26,675 nucleotides of DNA from Erythrobacter sp. CCH5-A1 (GTDB lineage: Bacteria; Pseudomonadota; Alphaproteobacteria; Sphingomonadales; Sphingomonadaceae). The DNA is taken from NCBI RefSeq assembly GCF_001557115.1, contig NZ_LSKQ01000035.1, positions 1-26,675 of the forward strand. The letters run 5' to 3'. A program made the position numbers and the translations under genes. A model generated the notes under the pieces. It saw only the letters and a list, made by a program, of their open reading frames with translations, was not told the DNA's origin and searched no databases. The first letter of the stretch is position 1, and every line of letters starts with the position of its first letter. Shown in pieces: positions 6,845-13,333 of the stretch.

Positions 6845-8566
6845 TTACTCGGCAGGGTGTGCCTTGGGCGGGGCGTCGCCGAAAATGTCCTCGATCTCGG
6901 CTTTGGCGTTGTCGTCCTTGAGAGTGTCGAGGTGCATCAGCTTCTTGATCAGCGGGCTGATGACCAGCACGCCGACGCCGACCGCGACCGCGATCCAGCC
7001 GATCTGGCTGTAGACGTCGAGCACCACCTGCTGCCCCGCGCCCTCGCCCGAGGCTTTCTCGGACCCCGTGGCCGCCGCGATCAGGCCGGCGGCGAAGTTG
7101 CCGGTGGCCGAAGCGAAGAACCAGGTGCCCATGATCAGCGAGGCCATGTGCGCCGGGGCCAGCCGGTTCATCGCCGAAAGGCCGACGGGGCTCAGGCACA
7201 GCTCGCCGGTGGTGTGGAGGAGGTAGATGAGGAAGATGAACAGCACCGGGGTCGCCACGCCATTGGCCGCGCCCGCGACCAGCACGAGGAAGCCTGCGCC
7301 CAGCTGGATCAGCGCCAGACCGAACTTGGCCGGGGCGGAAGGTTCGAGCCCCTTCTTGCCGAGCCACGTCCACAGCGATGCGAAGACCGGCGCAAGTGCA
7401 ACGATGTAGAAGGCGTTGATCGACTGGAAGGTCGAAGCGGGCACGCCTGCGCGGTCGACATAACGGTCGGTGTAGAGGTTGAGCGACGAGCCTGCCTGTT
7501 CGAACAGCGCCCAGAACAGGATCGAGCCGAGAATCAGGAACATGGCGGCGAAAATCCGGTCGCGGTCCTCATTCTTGCGCGTGAATGCCTCGTAGACCAT
7601 TGCCAGCAGCATGCCGAGGCCACCTGCAGCGGCGACGGGCACCATGGCGGAATTGCCGATTCCAACCATCAGCATGCCAAAGATTGCCACGGCCGAGGAC
7701 AGCAGGAAGAATCCCAGCGAAGGCTTGGGTGCACGATCAAGCGAGCCATAAGGGATTTGGAAGGCTGCGATGTAGAGCACGTAGCTGACCAGAGCGATAC
7801 CGAACGTGCCGAGGAGCGTGCCGACCACGCCTTGGTTCTGCACCATCCACCACGCCATGCCGACAGCAACCAGACCCACAACATAGAGAGTCCACTCGGT
7901 GCCCTTGGCAAGCGGTGCAGGCGGCTCGCCGCGGCCGAGAAGCAGCGGCTTGAACACGGTGAAGACGATCAGGCCGAGCAGCATCCCGAAGCCCGCCGCG
8001 CCGAAGCCGTAGGCCCAGCCATAGGTCTCGCCCAGGTAGCCGCACAGCAGCGATCCCAGGAAGGCGCCGAGATTGATGCCCATGTAGAAGATCGTGTAGG
8101 CCCCGTCGCGCCGCACATCGGTGCGCGGGTAGAGCTGGCCGACGATCACCGAGATGTTCGCCTTGAGGAAGCCTGAGCCGACGATGATGAAGGCGAGCGC
8201 CAGCCAGAAGATGTTGAGGCTCGCCGCGTCCTGTCCGCCATTGCCTTCGAAGCCCATCAGGAAGTGGCCGAAGGTCAGCAGCACCGCGCCATAGGTTACG
8301 GCCTTCCTCTGGCCGAGATACTTGTCGGCGAGATAGCCGCCCAGCACCGGGGTGATGTAAACGAGGGCGGTATAGGCACCGTAGATCACGCCCGCCTGCG
8401 CGTCGTCGAACAGCCAGTGCTTGGTGAGGTAGAAGATCAGCAGCGCCCGCATGCCGTAGTAGGAGAAGCGCTCCCACATCTCGGCGAAGAACAGGACGAA
8501 CAGACCCTTGGGGTGGCCGAGGAAAGTCCCGGCGCTGTCCCCGTGCGGAAGCTCTTGAGTGGCCAT
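6845..8566 (-). CDS. POT/PTR2 family proton-coupled oligopeptide transporter
   Basis: 573 residues in the inner membrane, importing di- and tripeptides with protons. The family's proton-coupling motif ExxER is present in FAEMWERFSYYGM (E29, E32, R33), and the second PTR2 signature is FYMGINLGAFLGSL. Fourteen or so hydrophobic segments follow, with a polar C-terminal tail. An in-frame extension to 8710 exists, but the ATG at 8566 gives the normal family N-terminus (MATQELPHGD), and the extension would be read through repeat A. Only a weak GGGA is seen ahead of the ATG. The neighbouring amidohydrolase operon on the same strand could supply peptides; the 90-bp gap and separate palindrome suggest its own promoter. 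Confidence 0.92.
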   Translation of the reverse strand: MATQELPHGDSAGTFLGHPKGLFVLFFAEMWERFSYYGMRALLIFYLTKHWLFDDAQAGVIYGAYTALVYITPVLGGYLADKYLGQRKAVTYGAVLLTFGHFLMGFEGNGGQDAASLNIFWLALAFIIVGSGFLKANISVIVGQLYPRTDVRRDGAYTIFYMGINLGAFLGSLLCGYLGETYGWAYGFGAAGFGMLLGLIVFTVFKPLLLGRGEPPAPLAKGTEWTLYVVGLVAVGMAWWMVQNQGVVGTLLGTFGIALVSYVLYIAAFQIPYGSLDRAPKPSLGFFLLSSAVAIFGMLMVGIGNSAMVPVAAAGGLGMLLAMVYEAFTRKNEDRDRIFAAMFLILGSILFWALFEQAGSSLNLYTDRYVDRAGVPASTFQSINAFYIVALAPVFASLWTWLGKKGLEPSAPAKFGLALIQLGAGFLVLVAGAANGVATPVLFIFLIYLLHTTGELCLSPVGLSAMNRLAPAHMASLIMGTWFFASATGNFAAGLIAAATGSEKASGEGAGQQVVLDVYSQIGWIAVAVGVGVLVISPLIKKLMHLDTLKDDNAKAEIEDIFGDAPPKAHPAE

Positions 8567-8635
8567 GAAGCAGAAAATCCCTGAAGTGCGCCCCTCTCCG
8601 GGCGCGGTCCCATGGGCGCGCACCCTAGCGCGTGT

Positions 8636-8649
8636 TTCACTTGTGTGAA
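8636..8649. promoter_or_regulatory. palindrome upstream of the POT transporter
   Basis: TTCACTTGTGTGAA has 5-bp arms (TTCAC/GTGAA) with a 4-bp centre, 70-83 bp upstream of the transporter's ATG. It resembles the palindrome ahead of the amidohydrolase operon at 11 of 14 positions and may be the same operator. Confidence 0.45.
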
Positions 8650-8700
8650 GGGTGCAATTGACCGCGGCTGAATGCGCCGCGCTGCCGCGCAGGTGACCTC

Positions 8701-8820
8701 GGCCCGCCAAAGGACGGGCCGCAAGGCCGACCGGCCGCCCGCAGGTGCCCGGAACGGAGCGCGGCGAAGTGGAGGAACAGCACCGAGGACGTGCCGGCGG
8801 AGGCGGGCACGCAAATAAAT
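8701..8820 (-). repeat. structured extragenic repeat, copy A
   Basis: One of four related copies in 1.4 kb. Read on the minus strand it has an A/T-rich start, a first hairpin (GTGCC/GGCAC, 8791-8810), a conserved core opening GTCCTCGGTGCTGTTCC and ending GGGCACCTGCGG, with GGTGC/GCACC arms at 8744-8748 and 8780-8784, and a last hairpin (GGCCCG/CGGGCC, 8701-8720). It fills most of the gene-free 309 bp between the POT gene and gntR. The rest of that stretch holds the 8636 palindrome and the gntR leader. Confidence 0.75.
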
Positions 8821-8875
8821 TGACCGCATGGCTGTATTATGGCACTGATGCACCTCGTAAGGGACTCCAGCCGCC

Positions 8876-9214
8876 ATGAACCCCAACCGCCCCGTTTATC
8901 TCAAGCTGCGCGACCAGATCGCCGCGGCGATCATCGACGGGGTCTATCCCGAGGGCGCGATGCTTCCCTCGGTGCGTGCGCTCGCGGCCGAGCAGGGGGC
9001 GAACCCGCTGACCGTCGCCAAGGCCTATCAGCAGTTCCAGAACGACGGGCTCGTCGAGGTCCAGCGCGGCGTGGGCATGTATGTCGTGCGCGGCGCGGCG
9101 GAACGTTTGCGCAGCGCCGAGCGCGAGGCCTTCCTGCGCGAAGAATGGCCCGAGATCCGCAGCCGGATGGCGCGGCTGGGGCTCGATCCGGCCGATCTTG
9201 TGATCGTCTCCTGA
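8876..9214 (+). CDS. GntR family regulator, YtrA-like short form
   Basis: 112 residues. The N-terminal winged helix-turn-helix is clear: YLKLRDQIAAAIIDG, LPSVRALAAEQGANPLTVAK (recognition helix) and DGLVEVQRGVGMYVV (wing). Instead of a full ligand-binding domain there are only about 40 residues of charged helix, which is the architecture of the YtrA subfamily. YtrA regulators usually sit at the head of an ABC-transporter operon; here the next gene is ihfB, and the divergent neighbour is the POT transporter, which is therefore a candidate target (inference). An AAGGGA about 12 bases before the ATG is the best ribosome site. A TATTAT at 8835-8840 could be a -10, but I see no convincing -35. Confidence 0.88.
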   Translation: MNPNRPVYLKLRDQIAAAIIDGVYPEGAMLPSVRALAAEQGANPLTVAKAYQQFQNDGLVEVQRGVGMYVVRGAAERLRSAEREAFLREEWPEIRSRMARLGLDPADLVIVS

Positions 9215-9271
9215 CAAGTTCCTAACTTACAGCCCTGTAGGTTGCGCTTCGCCCCGCAATGTGACACTTTG

Positions 9272-9300
9272 TATGCAATTTCAGACGGCGGGATTGCATA
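9272..9300. promoter_or_regulatory. interrupted palindrome between gntR and ihfB
   Basis: TATGCAAT (9272-9279) and ATTGCATA (9293-9300) form perfect 8-bp arms 13 bp apart, with half-site centres about 21 bp (two turns) apart. A shorter related pair, TTGCG/CGCAA, lies just upstream at 9242-9259. The site is 122 bp before ihfB and could be its operator. Confidence 0.4.
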
Positions 9301-9421
9301 AGTCGCACGGCTGGGATTAAAGGGGCCGCCTCATGGGTCGGAGGCGAGTAATATAAACGACGGGGTAACCCGCATAGCGGTGTCAGCATGGTCGGGCCGT
9401 GCTGGCTGCCGGGAGATCGGT

Positions 9422-9700
9422 ATGATCAGATCCGAATTGTTGCAGGAATTGCACAAGGACAACCCAGACCTGCGCGCCGACGAGATCGAGCAGGTTGTGG
9501 ACATCTTCTTCGACGAGATCGCACAGCGCTTGGCCGAGGGGGGCCGGGTGGAACTGCGCGGCTTCGGCGCCTTCTCGACCCGCGATCGCGAGGCGAGAAG
9601 CGGGCGCAACCCGCGCACCGGCGAAACGGTGGACGTGCCTTCCAAGCGCGTGCCCTATTTCAAGGCCGGCAAGGAAATCCGCGAGCGTCTTAATAAATAA
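9422..9700 (+). CDS. ihfB: integration host factor, beta subunit
   Basis: 92 residues. IHF is a heterodimer that binds specific sites in the minor groove and bends DNA sharply. The beta-ribbon arm signature is GRNPRTGE within GFGAFSTRDREARSGRNP, and VELRGFGAFS plus VPYFKAGKEIRER match IhfB better than HU. I chose the second ATG (MIRSELLQELHKDN), which gives the usual length and has GGGAG 7 bases upstream; the longer frame from 9380 lacks support. The gene stands alone. Directly after its stop codon begins repeat D, whose first hairpin probably ends transcription. The alpha subunit is not in the window. Confidence 0.93.
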   Translation: MIRSELLQELHKDNPDLRADEIEQVVDIFFDEIAQRLAEGGRVELRGFGAFSTRDREARSGRNPRTGETVDVPSKRVPYFKAGKEIRERLNK

Positions 9701-9720
9701 GGGGGCGCCTCCGCGCCCCC
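9701..9720 (+). terminator. hairpin at the ihfB stop (first stem of repeat D)
   Basis: GGGGGCGC, loop CTCC, GCGCCCCC: an 8-bp GC stem starting on the base after the ihfB TAA, followed by TTCCTC. The uridine tract is weak, so termination efficiency is uncertain. Confidence 0.55.
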
Positions 9721-9802
9721 TTCCTCGGCGCTGTTCCCTCCGCTTCGCTCCGGGGCGCCTGCGGCCGGCCGGTCGGCCTTGCGGCCCGTCCGTGGGCGGG
9801 CC
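9701..9802 (+). repeat. structured extragenic repeat, copy D (opposite orientation)
   Basis: It begins immediately after the ihfB stop, on the gene's own strand: first hairpin 9701-9720, a core from TTCCTCGGCGCTGTTCCCTC with arms GGCGC (9727-9731) and GCGCC (9755-9759), then GGTCGGCCTTGCGGCCCGTCC and a last hairpin GGCCCG/CGGGCC (9783-9802). Here the core arms are GGCGC/GCGCC instead of GGTGC/GCACC, a paired change. No feature was seen between it and copy B (9803-9841). Confidence 0.78.
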
Positions 9803-9841
9803 GGATCAGCACGACTCTCACGGTATGGCTCTGATTTCGGT

Positions 9842-9950
9842 CGCGCAGCGACCGCGAGCGCACGCGCGCGAGCCGCAGGTGCCCGGAACGTAGCGCAGCG
9901 AAGTTCAGGAGCAGCACCGAGGACGTGCACGCGGAGGCGGGCACGCAAAA
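9842..9950 (-). repeat. structured extragenic repeat, copy B
   Basis: Minus-strand order: first hairpin with GTGC/GCAC arms (9925-9944), then a core with GGTGC (9878-9882) and GCACC (9914-9918). The core matches copy A closely (both have the longer form with CGTTCCGGGCACCTGCGG). The far end diverges and lacks a clear last hairpin. It abuts copy C, so the two are in tandem. Confidence 0.75.
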
Positions 9951-9972
9951 CAAAAACGGCCCTGACAGGGCC
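9947..9972 (-). terminator. rho-independent terminator of the antiporter gene
   Basis: On the minus strand GGCCCTG-T-CAGGGCC (9958-9972) is followed at once by GTTTTTGTTTTG. This is a canonical hairpin plus T-run, about 92 bases beyond the antiporter stop and forming the end of repeat C. Confidence 0.75.
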
Positions 9973-10063
9973 GCAAGCGCGACCGCGCGCCCGCAGGTGC
10001 CCCGCAGCGAAGCGGAGGGAACAGCACCGAGGACGGGGGCGCGGATGCGCCCCCGAAAAACAA
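9958..10063 (-). repeat. structured extragenic repeat, copy C
   Basis: It starts just after the stop of the antiporter gene, on that gene's strand. First hairpin GGGGGCGC/GCGCCCCC with a 4-base loop (10035-10054); short-form core with GGTGC (9996-10000) and GCACC (10024-10028); last hairpin at 9958-9972, which is a strong terminator. The first hairpin shares its stem sequence with copy D rather than with A and B. Confidence 0.78.
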
Positions 10064-10064
10064 A

Positions 10065-11747
10065 CTACGCCGCGCGGGGCATGGGGTCGTCGTGCGCGAG
10101 GCTCGGCACGGGCAACGCGCGCTCCATCTCGAGCGCGGCGAACACCAGTTCGGTGAGCCGCTCGGCCCCGCCGCTCATGCTCATGTCGACCGGCAGCATG
10201 CCGAGCGCGGCCATATCGTCGATTTCGTCCGATCCCGGCACGGCGATGATCCGGGTCATGCCGGGCGCGCGGGTCTCGACCAGCGGGGTTAGCTCGCGCG
10301 AGACGTCAGTCACCCCGGTCGCGATCACCAGCACCTGCCGCCGGTCCATCCCGATTGCGTCCCAGCTGCGCGGGTCGGCGGGGTTGGCGCGGTGGACGTG
10401 GTAGCCGTCGGCGAGCGCCATCTGGAAGCGGTCGTGATCGGGCTCCAGTGCGAGGTAATCGATCTCGTTGAATTCCAGCGCATCGGCGACCGCGCGGCCC
10501 GCCGGGGTCATGCCGATGATGACCACGGCTGCATCGTCGCCCGCCATCTTGGTGTCGGGCGGGCCCTGCCGCAGCCGCCCGGCGAGCTTGCGCCCGAGGT
10601 TGGAGACGAAGGGCGTCGCCGCCAGGCTGATCGCGATCGCGGTGACCATCGCCGAGACAAGGCGCGGCTCGGCCAGCCCCGCGACCGCGGGCAGCGCCAG
10701 CAGCACCAGCGTGAACTCGCTCCCCTGCCCCAGCAGGAAGCCCAGCTGGATCGAACCCGGCACCGACCAGCGGTTGAGCACCGCCGCGGCCACGTTGAAG
10801 GCGCATTTGAGCGCGATCACCCCGACCGTCATCGCCACCACCAGCTGCCAGTCGCGAACCAGCTGCGCAGGGTCGATGCTGAGGCCGACCGAGATGAAGA
10901 AGAAGCTCATGAACAGCCCGCGGAAGGCGTCGATCTCGGTCTGCACGAGGATGCGGTAGCGCGAATCGGCGACCGCCATGCCGCCGAGGAAGGCGCCCAG
11001 CGTCAGCGAGAGCCCGGCCATTCCTGTCGCCCAACCGGCGGCGAGCGCGATGAACAGGGCGGTCGCGGTGTAAACCTCGGTGGTGCCCGCGCGGGCGATG
11101 AGGCCGAAGATCGGCTCGGTCAGGAACCGCGCGAAGAGCACCGCGACGGCGAAGGCGGCAAGCGCCTTGGCCCCGGCGATCCCGAGCGCGGGCGCGAGCG
11201 CCCCGCCGCTAGCCAAAGCCCCGGCGGTCACCAGCAACAGGATCGCGGCGATGTCCTGAAAGATCAGGATTGATTGCGCCGCGCGGCCCACCGGGCAATC
11301 CTCCTGCCCGCGCTCGCGGATCAGGCCGATGACGACCGCGGTGGAGGACAGGCCCATGCCGAAACCCGCGATCACCGCGAAGCCCGCGGGCAGGCCCAGC
11401 CCCCAGAACAGCGCGGCAAAGCCCCCGCCCGCGACGATCATCTGCAAGCTGCCGAAGCCGAAGATATTGCCCGCCTCGGCGCGGATACGGCCCAGCGAGA
11501 AGTGCAGGCCGAGGTTGAACAGCAGGAACATCACCCCGGCCTCGGCCAGCGCGGCTACCACCGGTCCGCTGAAATCGCCCGCCATCCCGAGGCTCGAGAG
11601 GCCGAGGCCCATGCCGAGATAGCCGACGATCGGGTTCAGCCGCAGAGCCCGGCTGCCGAGCGCGGCGGCGATGCCGAGCCCCAGCAGCGTGATCGCCGGC
11701 TGGATCGTAGCGACCACCGAATGCGCGTCTGTCATCTCGCCCGCCAT
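10065..11747 (-). CDS. CPA2 family cation:proton antiporter (KefB/YbaL-like)
   Basis: 560 residues in the inner membrane. The first 400 or so form the Na/H exchanger domain with about 12 membrane segments; characteristic stretches are VMFLLFNLGLHFSL, GFGMGLSSTAVVIGLI, SILIFQDIAAILLL and GAFLGGMAVADSRYR. The C-terminal 150 residues form a TrkA-N/RCK-like domain (AAVVIIGMTPAGRAVADALE, then LALEPDHDRFQMALADG), whose nucleotide-binding glycine loop is imperfect. Such proteins exchange K+ or Na+ for protons and are often gated by nucleotide or glutathione adducts. I start at MAGEMTDAHS because GAGG lies 7 bases ahead; the frame is open to 11810 without a ribosome site. The gene stands alone and is closed by the terminator in repeat C. 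Confidence 0.9.
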   Translation of the reverse strand: MAGEMTDAHSVVATIQPAITLLGLGIAAALGSRALRLNPIVGYLGMGLGLSSLGMAGDFSGPVVAALAEAGVMFLLFNLGLHFSLGRIRAEAGNIFGFGSLQMIVAGGGFAALFWGLGLPAGFAVIAGFGMGLSSTAVVIGLIRERGQEDCPVGRAAQSILIFQDIAAILLLVTAGALASGGALAPALGIAGAKALAAFAVAVLFARFLTEPIFGLIARAGTTEVYTATALFIALAAGWATGMAGLSLTLGAFLGGMAVADSRYRILVQTEIDAFRGLFMSFFFISVGLSIDPAQLVRDWQLVVAMTVGVIALKCAFNVAAAVLNRWSVPGSIQLGFLLGQGSEFTLVLLALPAVAGLAEPRLVSAMVTAIAISLAATPFVSNLGRKLAGRLRQGPPDTKMAGDDAAVVIIGMTPAGRAVADALEFNEIDYLALEPDHDRFQMALADGYHVHRANPADPRSWDAIGMDRRQVLVIATGVTDVSRELTPLVETRAPGMTRIIAVPGSDEIDDMAALGMLPVDMSMSGGAERLTELVFAALEMERALPVPSLAHDDPMPRAA

Positions 11748-11865
11748 CAAGCGCCTCGCCCGAAACATGTCATAAAGCGATGAGATGGAGCCTCGGGGTG
11801 CGACTGGCAAGCTTTCGGGCAGGCTCTGGCTTTTGCATGAGCGTTTGTGGCAAGGGCTGCGCCAT

Positions 11866-11947
11866 GCGGGCGTGGCGGAATGGTAGACGCCGGGGACTTA
11901 AAATCCCCTGAGCTTTGCTCGTGCGGGTTCGAGTCCCGCCGCCCGTA
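11866..11947 (+). tRNA. tRNA-Leu (anticodon UAA)
   Basis: Acceptor arms GCGGGCG (11866-11872) and CGCCCGT (11940-11946) pair, with a G-U at the first pair, and A73 follows. The D arm GGCGGAATGGTAGACGCC, the anticodon stem GGGGA/TCCCC around loop CTTAAAA (anticodon TAA), a long variable arm typical of leucine tRNA (TGAGCTTTGCTCG) and the T arm GCGGGTTCGAGTCCCGC are all in order. The CCA end is not encoded. Confidence 0.95.
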
Positions 11948-12093
11948 CACATGGTGCCGTCACCGCCGGAAGCCGCCATTATCTCCCCTTTAACGCCTTG
12001 CTGCGTAATTCCGGAGAGAAGCGTGGGGTCAGACCGCCCCGCGCATGTCTCGCCAGTGCCAGGACCAGGGGCTGTCGGGTTGGGACAACGGGC

Positions 12094-12762
12094 ATGGAAC
12101 CAGCGAGCAATCACGCACGCCTTGAGCCTTTACCGGAGCAGCCGGGCGACGAGCAGCGCACCGCGCCGCGCTTCACGCTGCTGATCCGCGCGGCCAAGCT
12201 GGTCTCGGCTCAGGGCGAATTCGTCTGCGTGATCCGCGACGTGTCCGAGAGCGGGGTGAGCGTGCGCCTGTTCCACGGCCTGCCTTCGTGCAAGGACTTC
12301 GCGCTGCACATGCCTGCGGGCGCCGTCTATGAAATCTCCCGGGTCTGGCACCGCGGCAACGAGGCGGGCTTCACCTTCGCCGAAGGGGTCGAGGTCGAAA
12401 AGCTCGTCAACGAATCGAGCGAGTACCCCAAGCGCGGCCTCCGCCTGGCGCTGTGCTTTCCGGTGACGGTGAACATGCTGGCCGGCAGCTTCGAGGCGCT
12501 GGTCGAGAATTTCTCGCAGCAGGGCGCGCGGCTGACCTGCGAGGCGCTGCTGGCGATCGACCAGAGCGTGCGGATCCAGATCCCCGCCCCCGGCGGCGGC
12601 AAGCCGCGCGAGGTGCGAGCCAAGGTGCGCTGGCGGCGCGACCAGCATTACGGCGTGGTGTTCGACGACACCTTCACGCTCGGCGATTTCGCGCGGCTGG
12701 CGGCGCTGCTCCAGGCCCCAGCGCTGCTCGATGACAGCGCCGCGCCCTCGCCCGCCGCTTAA
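12094..12762 (+). CDS. tandem PilZ-domain protein (predicted c-di-GMP receptor)
   Basis: 222 residues. PilZ domains bind cyclic di-GMP through RxxxR and (D/N)xSxxG. The first domain has both, RTAPR at 22-26 and DVSESG at 49-54. A second, similar unit begins at about residue 113 (KRGLRLALCFPVTV) and keeps NFSQQG, but its arginine motif is reduced to KRGLR, so it may not bind ligand alone. There is no membrane segment or output domain, so it probably acts by contacting a partner in the cytoplasm. I use the ATG at 12094; the frame is open further upstream to 11998 without homology. It follows the tRNA gene and converges on msrB with the two TAA stops sharing TTAA. Confidence 0.85.
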   Translation: MEPASNHARLEPLPEQPGDEQRTAPRFTLLIRAAKLVSAQGEFVCVIRDVSESGVSVRLFHGLPSCKDFALHMPAGAVYEISRVWHRGNEAGFTFAEGVEVEKLVNESSEYPKRGLRLALCFPVTVNMLAGSFEALVENFSQQGARLTCEALLAIDQSVRIQIPAPGGGKPREVRAKVRWRRDQHYGVVFDDTFTLGDFARLAALLQAPALLDDSAAPSPAA

Positions 12763-13259
12763 GCCGGGACGAACTTCAGCGCCACGCCGTTGATGCAGTG
12801 GCGCTTGCCGGTGGGCTTGGGCCCGTCACCGAAGATATGCCCCAGATGCCCGCCGCAATCGGCGCAGTGCACCTCGGTGCGCGGGTAGCCGATCAGGTAG
12901 TCGGTGCTGGTGCCGACAGCGCCCTTGTCGATCGCCTGCCAGAAGCTCGGCCAGCCGGTGCCGCTGTCGAACTTGGTGGTCGAGGAATAGAGGTGGTTGC
13001 TGCACGCGGCACACACGAAGGTGCCCTTGCGGTGCTCCTTGTTGAGCGGCGAGGTGAAGGCGCGCTCGGTTCCGGCCTCGCGCAGCACGTAATACTGGTC
13101 GCGGGTGAGCAGCTTCTTCCACTCGGCATCGGGCCGGCCCTTGGGATAGGACTTGGCTTGGGCCGGGGACGCCCCGCAGGCGCTGACGAAAGGCAGCAGG
13201 CCGGCAATCGCGGCGCTGGCGGCCATCAGGCGGCGGCGGTTCAGAAGGGGCAGGCGCAT
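12759..13259 (-). CDS. msrB: exported peptide-methionine (R)-S-oxide reductase, probable lipoprotein
   Basis: 166 residues. MsrB reduces the R form of methionine sulphoxide in proteins. Zinc cysteines are in CAACSNHL and CADCGGHLGH, the substrate motif is FDSGTGWPSFW, and the catalytic cysteine is C155 in RHCINGVALKF. The N-terminus is an export signal with RRR ahead of a hydrophobic stretch ending in FVSAC: it resembles a Tat signal (RRRLM) joined to a lipobox, so the enzyme is probably placed in the periplasm as a lipoprotein. GGAG lies 5 bases before this ATG; an upstream in-frame extension to 13328 lacks homology. A partner MsrA is not present here. Confidence 0.93.
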   Translation of the reverse strand: MRLPLLNRRRLMAASAAIAGLLPFVSACGASPAQAKSYPKGRPDAEWKKLLTRDQYYVLREAGTERAFTSPLNKEHRKGTFVCAACSNHLYSSTTKFDSGTGWPSFWQAIDKGAVGTSTDYLIGYPRTEVHCADCGGHLGHIFGDGPKPTGKRHCINGVALKFVPA

Positions 13260-13275
13260 GGGGTTCTCCGTGGGT

Positions 13276-13292
13276 GCGGGCACGATGCCCGC
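13276..13292. other. hairpin between CYP153 and msrB
   Basis: GCGGGCA, CGA, TGCCCGC: a perfect 7-bp stem with a 3-base loop, 17 bases ahead of the msrB ATG and 42 bases beyond the P450 stop. The T-run (CCCCTTTT) is on the plus strand, which does not match the minus-strand genes, so it is not a normal terminator for them. Confidence 0.4.
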
Positions 13293-13333
13293 TCCCCTTT
13301 TACGTCGAGAAGCGCCCCCAGGTTTCACCCCCT

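Noticed and set aside
8437..8886. Minus-strand frame reading through repeat A and similar frames through repeats B and C
   Set aside because: The similarity between these translations comes from the shared DNA repeat; the conserved feature is stem pairing rather than protein sequence, and the frames run on into unrelated DNA.
8701..9802. Composite transposon bounded by copies A and D in opposite orientation
   Set aside because: The interval holds only gntR and ihfB, with no transposase and no target-site duplication that I can see.
8701..10063. CRISPR array
   Set aside because: There are only four copies, unevenly spaced and in both orientations, with internal hairpins and no unique spacers of constant length; no cas gene is present.
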